In this document: positions 1 through 11,732 of the stretch, piece after piece
How positions within the stretch are numbered: position 1 is the first letter of the stretch
Layout of the letters: every line of letters begins with the position of its first letter
Source: Laguncularia racemosa
Lineage: Eukaryota > Streptophyta > Magnoliopsida > Myrtales > Combretaceae
Length of the DNA: 64,000 nucleotides
Assembly (NCBI GenBank): GCA_037954665.1
Contig: JBBMOL010000148.1
Location: 1,674,001 to 1,738,000, forward strand
Reading direction: 5' to 3'
Made by a program: the position numbers and the translations under genes
Notes under the pieces: model-generated
Seen by the model: only the letters and a program-made list of their open reading frames with translations
What the model was told of the DNA's origin: nothing
Database searches by the model: none

Positions 1-1810
1 ATTATTCTAAGAAAATGATTTTTTATTTCATTTTATAGGTTGACCCAAATGGGTGCCTACGTACCTGCTAGTCAGGATCAAACAAGCCGTAGTTCGCTTT
101 TCTGAAAATTTTAAATTTGTTTGTGAATTTTAATTTTGAAAATCTCTTTCGATTTATTTTTTTATCATTTTTGGGATTTTTTTCTAAAATCTAAACCTAA
201 GCTTTTATTTGATTTTTGAAAATGATTTTTAGGGAAAACATCAATTTTGTGTTTATGTTGAGAAAATGGTTTTTTTCTAAGTACCAAAACTCATTTTTTC
301 GATTTTGTGATTTTTATTATTCTTCTTGATTTTTTAATGATTTTTATGATTTTTTTATGATTGTTATGACTTTTTATGATTTTTATTATTTTTTATGATT
401 TTTATTAAATTTTCTATAATTTTTATGAATTTTTTTTAAATTTTATCCTAAGTTAATATCTATCCTATTTTGAAATCTAAAGTTTTATTATTATTTTCCT
501 AATATTTTTTTATTTTTCTACATTTTATTATTTTATTTTTTTTTCTTTTTTTATCTTATTTATTATTTATTTTTATTTATTTATTTTTCTTTTTTCTTAT
601 TTATTATTTTTCTACATTATTAAATTCTAGAAAAATCTAATTTCTACATTTTCCTATTTATTAAAAATAAAACATAAACAAATAAATAAATAACTAACTA
701 AATAATAAATAATAAATTAATTAATTAATTAATTCGGAAGAAATAAATAAACAAAATAAATTAATTAAATAAAATTAAAAAATCCGGAAAATCCGACTTA
801 ACTAGATCCGGGTCGGTCGAGTCGAATCGGGTCGGGTCGAATCGGTCAGATGCGGCAGCGGATGATGCTCGTTCACGGCGTTCCGACGGTCTTTCATCGC
901 GGGTGAGGTGTCGAATCCTAGCTTCTTGAGGGTGCTGAATCCAATGGTGGTGGTGGTTCACTCCCAGATCGCCTCCTGGTGGTGGTTCAACTCCGGTCGG
1001 TGCTCGCGGTTTTAGATCCTTCTCCGATGCTCTCCGATTTGCAGTCTTTCCTCACTTTCTCTCAATTGTGATTCGTGTTTTGGCTTCCTCTACTCCTCCT
1101 CTATTTATAGGCGTCCGGAAACCCTCTTGGATAAGCTCAAATCGGCCGATTTGGATAAATCCGAATTTCTTCCGTTTTTAGATTTAATCTTATCCCGGCG
1201 ATTTGATGTTGATCTCTTGTTTTTCTTTGATTTATCTTATGGATTTGGCTTTATCTTGACAATAATCTAGAAGATTTGAAAAAAAATGATCGATTCCACC
1301 TTCGTCGGACTTGCTCCGGCTTCTCCTCGCGTCTGTCCGGGTGAAGAAGACGATCACGCGCAACGCGCATGACTTCCTTCGGCCAATCGAATGCTGCTAC
1401 GTGGCAGATCCAGGGAAAAGAAAGAAAAAATTTTGCCGAGCGCACGCGGGGGGATTCGAACTCGCGACCTTCAGCCTTCACACGTTCCCTATACGCACGC
1501 ACGAGCCAGCTGAGCTGGCCCAATTTCCCGATTTTCTTTATATCACAAATTGCATATATGCAATGCGATTTTTCCATTTTTTTGTATTTTTTTTAAATTT
1601 CAAAAATTTGTAAAAATTATTCATTATTTATTATTGCCATTTCTGAAATCATTTTTCAAAATTGATGTGTTTTCCTATTTATTTTTATTTTTTGGATATT
1701 TTTATTATTTATGCTAAATTAGAGGAAAATTGGGAAAAATTGAAAAAAATTGGAAATTGATTATTATTGATTATTGTGGATTCCTAGGGCAAAAAATGGG
1801 GTGTTTACAT
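1..1810. repeat. Long LTR-like repeat, copy A (cut by window start)
   Basis: This AT-rich block carries a GC-rich island (about 780-1250 and 1290-1540) with runs of GTCGGGTCGAATCGG-like units. It matches copy B at 2608-4295 in the same order: the start near 10 (AAATGGGTGCCTACGTACC), the CGGAAAATCCGACTTA block near 784, a TATTTATAGG TATA-like site near 1103, a tRNA-like block, and the end GGCAAAAAATGGGGTGTTTACA. The terminal TGTTTACA (TGTAAACA on the other strand) is LTR-like. No protein domain is seen; ORFs here are accidental. Orientation is unresolved because the TATA-like sites lie on the plus strand while the tRNA-like block reads on the minus strand. Confidence 0.65.
1448..1525 (-). other. 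tRNA-like (pol III A/B-box) block in repeat copy A
   Basis: On the minus strand the block reads an A-box-like CAGCTCAGCTGG and, about 50 nt later, a B-box-like GAGTTCGAATCC. The spacing suits a tRNA-derived promoter. The T-stem pairs poorly and no clean cloverleaf forms, so this is not called a tRNA gene. The A-box side also forms the palindrome GCCAGCTGAGCTGGC. Confidence 0.4.
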
Positions 1811-2607
1811 CCATGAATAAAACAAAAAATATTACATCATCATCAATTGCCAACCCATGACATTATGTATGCAAATAGGTAGGTTCTAACTAGTCTCCAA
1901 GCTCTATGGCCTCCCACATTCTCGGAGAAATGGATCTCAGGCCATATCGAAGCATTGGGTGGGGTAGCCTAATCGGTCCCAAACAGTGATTACATCACTT
2001 TGCCCGAAACCTACACAATGGCTCCCCGTTTTATGGTCCTAAGACAGTCCGGGTTCGACCGTATCTATTCACACAAATGTATACATGCAGACCCAAAAGT
2101 AAAAACTGAATCATAAATCTAGCTAATTCCTGAAAAGTTAATAACAGAACAATAACCAAAAGACATTTCTTAAAAAGGAGCAATTTGAGGAGATTCAGGT
2201 GGCTAGCCTACTAGAGAAAATATGTCCCTAGTGGAGTCGCCATCCTGTCGAGTCTAATTTTTGAACTTCCCATTCCTAATCCGATCTAGACTAAACCTTA
2301 TACTCATCTAATGTAGATCCTCGACTTGAGTTAGGAATTTCGTTTAGTTTTGGAGTCGCCACCCAATTGTTGTTGGGAAAGATTGAATTAAGACTAATGG
2401 AGCGGATTAGTCCTAATTCGGACCACTAGTCGTCGTGATTTTGTCTTCTCGTTTTTGTGAAGAGGAAAAGGGGAAACCAGAGTTTCTAAATTTGGAGGCT
2501 AACCTATTAAAACCCTAAGGTTACCACATAATCTCCTAAAATCTATTCTATCTAGAAATGTCTTCTATTTTATTTTTATTGTCTTTTTTTGTATTTTTGA
2601 GTTAATT
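1811..2607. repeat. Spacer with dispersed repeat related to 50841-51070
   Basis: No coding potential is seen. Positions about 1890-2060 resemble 50890-51040: both hold CCAAGCTCTATGGCCTC-like, GGAAATGG and CCTAATC blocks in the same order. Around 2345-2365 lies GGAGTCGCCACCCAATTG, which I take as part of copy B's LTR-like end, lost from copy A by the window edge. Confidence 0.45.
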
Positions 2608-4295
2608 ATTCTAGGAAAATGATTTTTTTATTCTTTTTAAGGTTGCCCCAAATGGGTGCCTACGTACCTGCTATTCAGGAACAAACATGCCATAGTTCGC
2701 TTTTCCTGAAAAAAATTTAATGTGTTTGTGAATTTTAATTATGAAATTTCTTTTGATTTATTTTCTTATCATTTTAGGATTTTGTTTAAAAAAATCTAAG
2801 CCTAAATTTGATAATCTGATTTTTGAAAATGATATTTTTAAGGAAAAAACCAATTTTGGATTTATTTAAGAAAATGATTTTTATAAGTGATAAAATTCCT
2901 TTTTTTTTCTATTTTTCAACTCATTTCTACTATTATAAATTTTTATTGATTTTTTATAAATTTTTATAATTTTTTAATAATTTTTAATTCTTTATTAGTT
3001 TTTATTAATTTTTCATAATTTTTATTATTTTTATTTTTATTGAAAAATTTTCTCCTATACTTTTATCTATCTTATTTTAAAATCTAAATTTTTATTATTT
3101 TTTTATTTTTATATTTATATTATTTTCTTTATGAATTTTCACATTTTTATTATTTATTATTATAATTATTTTTTTATCATTAAATCCTAAAAAAATCTAA
3201 TTTCTAACATTTTTCTATTTATTGAATTAACAAATAAATAAATAAATTCGAAATAAATAACATAACTAAATAAATAAAATAAAACAAATCGGAAAATCCG
3301 ACTTACCTGGATCCGGGTCGGTGTGCGGGTCGGGTCGATCAAATACGGCGGCTGGAGATGCTCGTTGACGGCATTTTGGAGTCCGTTTTCGTCGAATAAG
3401 ATACGTTTCCGAAGCTTCTGAGGATGACGGATCCGATGATGGTGGTGTTTTCTATTAAAAAACCACCCTACACGGTGGTCTAAGAGCTACGGTGAGGGTT
3501 TTGAGAGAGAAAACTCCGACGAGGGCTCGGCATATGCTTTTCTTCTTCTTTCCTTTCAATTCCTTCTATCACTCCCTTTCTCTCTATGCTCTAGCCTCTC
3601 CTCCAATCTCTATTTATAAGCATTGAAGCCCAATGGTGGATAAGTCCGGATCTCGACCGCGGTGGAGGATTTGCCCTTATCTTCAAAATGTGATCTTTAT
3701 CCATTATATTAGAGTCGTTTTTGGGATTTATCTAGTTTGTGATCGTGATAAATCCAAAAAGATTAGGAAAAATCGACTTAAGTTCACCTGGATTTGTCCC
3801 GCTTTCTTCTCGCCCATTTTTCGTTTTCCGGTCGAAGGGAGGAAGAAGATGAGCACGCGCCTGGCGCGTGCTCAGGCTGGCCAATCCGACGATGCCATGT
3901 GGCAACTGGGGGAAAAAAAAAACAAAATGGCACAAAGTGCCTTTGCCCGGATTCGATCCCTCGACCTTACCTTCCCCACACGTGTCCCAAGCGTGCCCAC
4001 GAGCCAGCTGAGCTGGCCCAAATCTCAGTTTTGTTTATTACGCAAATTGTATATGTGTCATGTATTTTTTTATTTTTTTTATTATTTTGAAATTCTAAAA
4101 ATTGGTAAAAATTATTTATCTCCTTTTCTTATTATTTCTACAATTATTTTCCAAAATTGATGTGTTTTTCCTATTTATTTTATTTTTTGAATATTTGTCC
4201 TATTTTTGCTAAATTAGAGCAAAAATATAGAAAAAATTGAAATTTGTTTATTGTTGATTACTATTGATCATTAAGGGCAAAAATGGAGTGTTTGT
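2608..4295. repeat. Long LTR-like repeat, copy B
   Basis: This is the second copy of the block at 1-1810. Shared landmarks are AAATGGGTGCCTACGTACC near 2650, CGGAAAATCCGACTTACC near 3290, TATTTATAAGC near 3610, the tRNA-like block, and the end GGCAAAAATGGAGTGTTTGTAGC. The copies have diverged visibly, so the duplication is not recent. The 175-aa ORF at 3633-4160 crosses these non-coding landmarks and is not a gene. The element may extend leftward to about 2200. Confidence 0.65.
3945..4022 (-). other. tRNA-like (pol III A/B-box) block in repeat copy B
   Basis: This is the counterpart of 1448-1525. The A-box-like CAGCTCAGCTGG is retained exactly; the B-box reads GGATCGAATCC. The segment between them has diverged, so the two promoter-like boxes are better conserved than their surroundings. 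Confidence 0.4.
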
Positions 4296-4662
4296 AGCTA
4301 GTTAAAGGGTTTGTGTATTTTTTGCGTGGTGTTGTGTGTGTTATATAGAGAGGTGTTGATTGTTGGCGTAAACATAGTTGAACCGTGAGCAAAGGGGAAG
4401 TTGTGTAGTAGTGGATGGTGTGTTGTGTATGTGTTTAATTGCTGTCAATTGCGTATTTAAGTGGTGAGAAACCAAAGCAAGAATAAGGAAAGTTGAGTAG
4501 TTGAATTTAAAATTCAAACAAGTCAATAAAGTGTGAAAGTAATTGAGCTAGTTACTTAAACACTTATAGTGGAATTTAATTCTATCTACTTGGAAGTAGT
4601 TGAGCGTACTTCACTTGTAGCTTAATTGTGTACTTAAACGTGGAAGTGTAAGGATCATTATT
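4296..4662. other. Spacer, no feature seen
   Basis: AT-rich sequence lies between repeat copy B and the gypsy protease remnant. It may be an eroded part of the same gypsy polyprotein, but no protein similarity is visible. Confidence 0.4.
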
Positions 4663-5165
4663 ATGTTGTTGGATTTAAATGCAATAATGTCTAGTGAAAC
4701 GTTTCATTATGCTAATGTATTGCGCCGGACATTGACTACATTTACTACTAAGGATGATGAACAAAGGGAAAACTTGTTCCATACTTCTTGTAGGGTACAG
4801 GGAAATTTATGTGTCCTTATAGTTGATGGTGGTAGTTATACCAATGTGGTAGCAGCATCGTTAGTATCGAAACTAAAACTTGCCATTACTCCACATCCTA
4901 AACCATATACATTGCATTGGCTTAGTGATCAGAGGAGTTTACATGTGACCCAAAGAGCTAGGGTACCTTTCAGTGTAGGGGATAAATACTGTGATGAAAT
5001 CGAGTGTGATATTCTACCTATGTGTGCATCCCATATATTGCTTGGCGAGCCTTAGTTATATGACAGGAGGGTCTTATATGATGGCTTCAGGAATACTTAT
5101 GTATTCCAGAATAAAGGAAAATGAATTATTCTGAATCCGATGTCACCTTTAGAGGTTCAAAGGGT
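4663..5165 (+). pseudogene. Ty3/gypsy aspartic protease remnant
   Basis: An ATG-started frame of 130 codons ends in a stop, but the same frame continues as recognisable gypsy sequence. Seen: ENLFHTSCRVQGNLCVLIVDGGSYTN (in pieces LFHTSCRV and IVDGGSYTN), then LVSKLKL, HWLSD and DILPMCASHILLGEP. This is the plant gypsy retropepsin layout, with the active-site region at residues 64-67. Past the stop, YDRRVLYDGF and NPMSPLEV-type sequence continues, with another stop near 5122. The remnant could not give a working polyprotein. It lies upstream of a gypsy LTR in the same orientation and probably belongs to that element. Confidence 0.75.
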
Positions 5166-5560
5166 TTAGTAACAAATTAGTAGACCATCAGAGGGCTATG
5201 AGCAGTTGAACTAACCCTTAGAGCATAAAATTTGTTAGACACAGATGTACCAACTTTCAGAGGATCCTGATGATCATAGTCAGATGAGCAGGCTACCAGG
5301 CGACCAAACTATTCAAGGGCAGTTGTGTTCACCTTTAGAGATACTAGAGGCTTACGAGTAGTTGAGTAAACCTTCAAGGGATACTGAGGGTCAGAGTGAT
5401 ATGAGCAGATCACCAGAGGGCCATACTGTTCAGAGACATTTTTGTCCACCTTCAGAGGTTTCCAAGGGCCATAAATGGTTGAGCCAACTATTAGAGGGCC
5501 ATGAGGGTCAGCGCCATACAGATGAGCTAGAGAAGGAGAAAACAATTTCAGTGAAATGAG
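5166..5560 (+). repeat. Degenerate tandem repeat in the gypsy remnant
   Basis: Loose units keep returning here, built on CAGAGG, GGGCCAT, TCAGA(T)GAGCAG and GAGCA/TGTTGAG. Read on the plus strand they give degenerate motifs such as PSEGYEQ, PSRDTEGQ, SPEGHTVQ and LLEGHEGQ, broken by stops. Period is irregular (roughly 60-70 bp). It looks like an eroded low-complexity coding insert between the protease and the polyprotein C-terminus. Confidence 0.4.
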
Positions 5561-5580
5561 TTGAGACATGGGAGACCTCA

Positions 5581-5784
5581 ATGGATAATGGGTCATTATT
5601 TATGTTGCAGATGAGATACATCCTAAAAATGGAGGAGAGAAAACAATCACCCCTTATGGTATTTCAGATTTTAGGGTTTTGCAGTGATACTTCTTCAGGT
5701 GGCTTGCTAGGGGAAATCAGAGTCTCTACTGCATTTGATTTGTCATATTTGAGGACAAATCTTTTTTTAGGCTTGAGGAGATGA
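5581..5784 (+). pseudogene. Probable gypsy polyprotein C-terminus
   Basis: The frame ends ...FDLSYLRTNLFLGLRR, resembling the DLRTNxF tail seen just before the 3' LTR in many plant gypsy elements. The TGA stop at 5782-5784 coincides with the proposed LTR start, after a short purine run (GAGGAGA, 5775-5781). Reverse transcriptase and integrase are missing between this and the protease remnant, so the element is internally deleted. Confidence 0.45.
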
Positions 5785-6811
5785 TAGGAATCAAAATTCG
5801 TTAAGACCTATCATTAGGGCAAAAGCCAAAGGATTTCAAATCTTGGCGATGAGGGCCCATTTTGAGCACATCGACCTCGGAATTATTTGTTTACTAACCT
5901 CTTTTCTCTTATTCATGTATTGTATATTCCAACAAGCACACTTATCATGCTTTACAGGGCGATGGATAAACTCACTAAGACTTAGCTTGTAAGTTATCCA
6001 TAGACCGACCTAAACCGGCGATGAGCTGGGCCGACGAATCCTATGGAAGAGCTAGCATGATGAAGACTATTTTTATTTATAATTATTTCTTTGGACTATT
6101 TATGTTGTAATCTTTCTTTTGGGACACTTTCATTTGCTTGTAATTGTCTTTTAGGACAGGCCACCTTAAAAGTGGCATAGTTGTAATTTTGTGAACTTTT
6201 TAACCCTAAATGGAGCAAGTATAAATACTTGGTAGGGTTTTGGGGGGAGAGCCAAATTTTCAGAAAAGAACAAACACTTTACATGTGAGGGTTAGGGTTT
6301 TCCTAATTCAAAATTGCTCTTATCAATTTCAAATCCCAATTTGAGGTTTTGGCGAGTGGCTCCAAGGCTGATTTGTGAGTAATATCAAAATTTACCTTAT
6401 TGCAATTTCCTTTCTTCACTAGTAAGTTATATCTAAGGTTGATTTGGATGTTTAATTGACCGAATTTGATGACATTTGTAATCATATTCTTGTTGCTAAA
6501 ATTGATTGGTTTTTACCCTTAAGTTTTAGCCTTCATTTGAACCGTGGATCATTTTGTTGGGAAAGTGGATCACGGAATTGGATCTTGTTGTTCTTGTGTT
6601 TAATTCGCATGGAATTACTTGTGATTATTGTTATATTAGAGGAAATTATCATTGTTGAATTGTTAATTGCAACTTTAAGCATTCGGATTTCATTGGATCT
6701 CCATTAAAGTTCATGTAAATTCTACTAGTTTGAATCGAGATTGGTTTAATGCATTTGAGGTTTATAATTTGCACCAATTGCATGTGCTTAACCCCTAATT
6801 TAGGCACATCA
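5782..6811 (+). repeat. Ty3/gypsy-type LTR (about 1.03 kb)
   Basis: Begins TGATAGGAATC and ends GGCACATCA, a TG...CA pair. A purine tract lies on the left and a tRNA primer-binding site on the right. TATAAATA at 6220-6227 within GCAAGTATAAATACTTGG is a good promoter core. With polyprotein remnants on its left and a PBS on its right, it acts as a 3' LTR to one unit and a 5' LTR to the next. Confidence 0.6.
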
Positions 6812-6815
6812 TATT

Positions 6816-6827
6816 TGGTATCAGAGC
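6816..6827 (+). other. Retrotransposon primer-binding site (tRNA-iMet)
   Basis: TGGTATCAGAGC is the standard complement to the 3' end of initiator tRNA-Met in plant LTR retrotransposons. It lies 4 bp after the proposed LTR end. Confidence 0.75.
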
Positions 6828-7324
6828 TGCATATACTTGGTACATTTCAATATTGATCACGTGGTGTTGTGGAATTGGTTATAAAACTTGAGAATTGGCG
6901 CCATTGTTCATGTGATTGGAAGCTAGTTTAATTGAAATTGTCTAATTGCCTTTCAAATTGGTTTTGCATGTGCTTAATCTTGGTTTTAAGCACATCACTG
7001 TCGACATGTGGAATGTATGCGTCTCTGGACGCCATCTCTCCACAATGCTGTAATCATGTGCCAATCAAAAGGTATGAACAGTAGTCGAATGACACTTTCG
7101 AATCCAGCCAGCTACAAATATGGCTCTATTCACACATTGAATAACATCGTACACTCATTGCAATAGAGTGACAATAACATGTTGAATGTTTTCATATTTC
7201 TAATGCAATGTAAAGTAATTGATTAGTAAAATGTTCATTATCTCTCCATCCCAAACTATCTGTGATCGATGATTGGCCTGCTGCGTCAAGACTAAAGGAT
7301 CAAAAGGTCTAGGCTCCATCTATT
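6828..7324 (+). mobile_element. Eroded internal region downstream of the PBS
   Basis: No ORF of note. GCATGTGCTTAATC...TAAGCACATCA at 6966-6998 echoes GCATGTGCTTAACC...TAGGCACATCA at the LTR end (6779-6811), a small local duplication. Confidence 0.35.
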
Positions 7325-8400
7325 ATGCAAAACCGCACAAAAAATTACATTTGCAACAATAGCAATTAATTAACGATATGTTAATGACTAATTTCCTTTA
7401 ATTAACAAATAATTAATAACTAATTAATTCTATAACTCAGTCTACAAAAGCAACAAATACAGAATATTTCACTAATAACTTTTACGATAATTAATTAACC
7501 ACATATTAACAACTAATCGCTTTTAATTTACAGATAATTACTAACTACTTACTTTTATGATTAATTTTACTAAACCATACAAATATTTTACATACCACCC
7601 AATACAAAATTTTTCACTAATTAATTTCATAATAATTAATTAGCGATATATTAACAACTAATCTCCTTTCATTAATGGATAATTAATAACTAATTAATTT
7701 TATGACTAATTTTACTAAACCATACAAATATTTTATATTTCCACCCAATACAAAATTTTTCACTAATTAATTTCATAGTAATTAAGTAACGATATATTAA
7801 TGACTAATCCCCTTTTATTAATGGATAATTAATAACCAATTAATTTTATAACTAATTTTACTAAACCATACAAATATTTTATATTTTTACCCAATACAAA
7901 ATTTTTCACTAATTAATTTCATAGTAATTAATTAATGATATATTAACTACTAATCCCCTTTCATTAATGGATAATTAATAACTAATTAATCTTATAACTC
8001 ATTTTGCAAAACCATACAAATATTTTCACTTTGCAACAAATACAAAATTTTTCACTAATTAATTTTACAATAATTAATTAGCGGCTAATCATCTTTAATT
8101 AACAGATAATTACCAGCTAGTTACTTTTATGACTAATTTTACTAAACCATAAAAATATTTTATATTTCCATCCAATACAAAATTTTTTGTTAATTAATTT
8201 CTTAGTAATTAATTAGCGATATCTTAACGACTAATCACTACTAATTAACTATTAATTAATAATAACTTAATATACGACTACGTTTACAAAAATACTTATC
8301 ATACCATATATACTTAATTCATTTACTAATACTAATTAACCATATATTAATAATTAATTAATTACTAATTAATAGTTAATTAACAATATTTACTACTTTA
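7325..8400. repeat. AT-rich tandem repeat, period about 145 bp
   Basis: The landmark CCATACAAATATTTT (or a close variant) recurs near 7576, 7720, 7866, 8012 and 8147, spacings of about 144, 146, 146 and 135. Each unit also holds CAATACAAAATTTTTCACTAATTAATTT and ACGATATATTAA in order. An eroded unit precedes the series (about 7325-7470). Around seven imperfect copies are visible. No coding potential. Confidence 0.85.
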
Positions 8401-10631
8401 ATAAAATTTATGCAATATATATATTTACATATCATAAAATTTATGCAGTATACTACTTTAATAATAGTAATAAAATTAAATATTTTCTTAAGAAAATATA
8501 TCGCGATCTTGATGAAGATATTTCCACACATATATTTAAGTAGATTAAAATCTATGTAAAACACAAATTGTGAAAATAAAAATTTGTAGAGTGAAGTTTT
8601 GTTTTCAGAAGAAATTCAAAGATCAAAATGTGAAATGTGAACATATGAACTGAACTGAGGATTTGTATTTATATTTCAAAGTGTCAGTGCAAATTTTTTT
8701 TTTATATTAATGTGTAAATTTACTATATCACTTTTAAGTTTGCATGTATACTTTTGCAATAATTTTATGCAGACATATTTTTATAATAATTTCATAGGTT
8801 TATATAAACTTTATAAGTTTGTAGTGTCACAAGTTTTCTAGGTTTGCAGTGTAGGGTTCCAAAAAAAAATTATTTGTACTGAAGGTGCAGATCTAGTCTA
8901 CGCCTTCATCCTGATTTTTTTTTTAACACTAAACTTGCATACGGTATCCGCGACTTCACAACCTATTTTTGTAATAAGTTTTACCAGTATAATATTTACA
9001 TAATTTAAAAAAATAATATTTAAGTATATTACCCCAGATTGAAGCAATTCGTCCTTTACTTCACAATTGCTCCTAATTCTCTTACATTTGCTAGCATTCA
9101 AAAAATGATAATTATAAAAATGTGACGTGCTTTTTAAGTTATTTACAAAAATATTATTTGTGTTTTATTTTTTGATAAGATGTGACGTATGTTTTTTAAT
9201 TTTGTATCAATAATAAATAATAATAAGTTTCTATATTTTACTAGCTAGAAAATAATTAATTAAATAAAATAATATTAGTAGATTTATAATTTAATAACTA
9301 ATATAAAAAGAAATTGCACAAAAACAAAAAAAAAGGATGAATGAAAAAAAAAAATTTAAAGGAAAACAAGTGAGCAAACAATAGAATATCGACTTTTATT
9401 ATTGATAAAAAAATTAAAAAGCATAGATAGTCTCTTTGCAAATAACAAAAAAAGCAAGGTTTTTTTTTTTTAATTTTACCCTAGAAAAAAATGAAACTAA
9501 AATGTTTACAGGAATCCTTATCACATGACTTCAAAAATCTTAAACACCTTCTAAGAGTATGCTTATAAGGGGCACTTAGCATATATCCCCATGCTACACA
9601 TTCCACTTTTCATTTTTCTCTATAAAGTTGAAATACTAGTATGTGTTTAAAATTGGAGGAGTGTTTAGTCAAGCATTGGTACTTATTCTTCGATCTCATC
9701 AATTTTGTTTGACAAGGCCAATAATTTTATTTTTTTTCAATTTCCAAATACCATTGAATAGCAGCTTTACTCTTATTTTGGCCATTAAATTTTGTTTATT
9801 TTGTGCCATTGGACAATGGCTCCTCTATTTTATGCCGTTCAACGTGATAAAACAATGAATGGGGAGTCTACAAATGAAATAAATAAATAAAGCGAGCGTA
9901 AGTAATTCTATAGAACAAAGAAAATCAGGTAATATGGTTTTTATGGCAAGATTTGCACGTGAACTCCTAGCTTATTAGCCTGTCAGCACTTTGCAAGTTC
10001 AATCTTTTTAAAGCATGGTCTCGCCAGGACTGGAAGAGGCGTCATAATTTTACTATTATTTTCTTTTTACGTAAAAAATAAGTCTAAATATCTGTCTTCA
10101 CATACTATATTTTATAAGTTCCTTCATATAATATCTTCAGATAATATCTTTTTTATGTAAAGCACGGGCTTATCCCCTTTTTACGTCGTGTCCGATCCAT
10201 CCATCAATACATTTATGTCGTATCTGGTGCCTGTACTGCCCTTACGCATGCATCGTAGCTGGGTGGTTTGAGTGTTCTTAATAGGTCTAATTGCCCACAA
10301 AACTTATACATAGAGTGGATGATTCCGGTGTATTAGTATTACACTTTCTTTTAACTCGGTTTTATATTCCATGACCCTACACAAAATGGAATTATAATGA
10401 AAAATTGCTAAATTATCGTGAGAGTTGGTAATAGAGAGTAAGAGGAGTATTATAGCTATAGCTGTGCCACAGGAACGACACTCTCAACCTGCTTGGAATT
10501 GGATACCCTGTAACCTCGTTATCCATTGACGGTAGAAAGGATATCTTCCTTGCCACGAATTCAGGCTCTGCTCCGTTTCTTCTTCCATTTCCTCATCTAT
10601 AGAATAGAATATATTTACACCAGTATGTTCA
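8401..10631. other. AT-rich intergenic, no gene seen
   Basis: Short ORFs here (such as 9643-9858) have no recognisable composition or motif. No terminal repeats or clear TE proteins are visible. Confidence 0.5.
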
Positions 10632-10808
10632 ATGGTAGATATAACACTCATCATCACCGTAATTATTGCGACTTGTGTCTTCTGGTGCTCTAGGATTATG
10701 ACTCTTCTTACTGAGAAAGACCAAAATTCCTATCACCGACCTACTCGACCACCAATTCTCATCATCAATGAACCAAACGACATGCCCCCCGAATCCACCC
10801 AAGTCTAA
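10632..10808 (+). CDS. Possible small ORF, 58 residues, one membrane segment
   Basis: An ATG frame of 58 codons. Residues 3-23 are hydrophobic (DITLIITVIIATCVFW core, then CSRIM); the rest is polar and proline-rich (HRPTRPP, NEPNDMPPES). This is the shape of a small single-pass membrane peptide, but I recognise no family. The region is less AT-rich than its surroundings. A second acidic frame (MMGEDDTQDVEDLEANED...) starts about 45 bp further on in another frame, so this may be a decayed or spliced longer gene. Chance is a real alternative. Confidence 0.25.
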   Translation: MVDITLIITVIIATCVFWCSRIMTLLTEKDQNSYHRPTRPPILIINEPNDMPPESTQV

Positions 10809-11732
10809 GACAACCTAACCTAACCTAACCTAAGATGAAATCCCTATGACAATGATGGGAGAAGATGACACCCAAGATGTGGAAGACCTTGAAGCCAACG
10901 AAGATGCCTGTGAGATGACTTCTACTGTTTCACGGCTACTACTGATGTCGAGTGGTAACCGGTATGCTCGGACCTCGATTGCATGGATTTTAGTTCCCTG
11001 TATATTTAACGAGTAACGTATACCGACATCTTCTAATATGGTACTTATTTTTCAAAGCAGCAAAGGTGTAAATTCTAGAGTAGCAATCTCTGCTTCCGGT
11101 ACATTTTTTTGTAACAATTTTGCACATTGCAGCAACTTCCAGTAGGAAGGAAAGGGGAGAACAATTCGTTACTCAGTCTATATATTACTCTAATAATTGC
11201 ACCTGAGAAGCTGCACCATTAAAGACGAAGCAGAGCCGGATACGAACTTACTCCAGTTTTCCCGAGAGCATTTGGGGTTTGATAAGAAGATCAACTATCA
11301 ATATGCAGAACAGCAGAAAGACGTATGAGCATCCTTATAGAAAGATAGCTGCAGCCCTGTCGATCAACCAGTGCTATATATATGGAGAATGAAATCATCC
11401 ATTCTTCCACGAAACAACCCTTAGCACACTGTACCCGCTAAGTAATTATAATTTGACATCTAAAGGCGGCATCATCTTGTGTGAAATTTGAAGTGTAACA
11501 GTTCAATTCTCTGGCTGCCGGCTGGTGCACCAGCACTAAGGAAGGTACTAAAAGTTCCATAAATGCCAAATCCATCTCGAAACGGTCATCCAGCCATGGC
11601 TATATGAATTTGCAAGCAATATCTAATCAAGTTTGGCAAATTAGTTCCCCCATATCGCTTCAATACTAGCATATAACCAATACAATAACTAACGATTTAA
11701 AAAAAAGAAAACTAAAAGGCAGATAGCACACT
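10809..11732. other. Intergenic; short (CCTAA)4 array
   Basis: Four CCTAA units lie at 10814-10833. The rest has mixed composition and no confident ORF. It lies 3' of the villin gene and may include alternative 3' UTR. Confidence 0.4.

Noticed and set aside
1448..1525. Functional tRNA gene
   Set aside because: A and B boxes are present but the T-stem and acceptor stem do not pair.
3633..4160. 175-codon ORF on the plus strand
   Set aside because: It spans the repeat's promoter-like, tRNA-like and AT-rich parts, and copy A of the repeat does not keep it open.
7325..8400. Regular repeats considered as a CRISPR-like array
   Set aside because: Units are about 145 bp without short identical repeats and unique spacers, and the genome is a plant.
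10814..10833. Telomeric repeat array
   Set aside because: The unit is CCTAA, five bases and only four copies, not the plant seven-base CCCTAAA.
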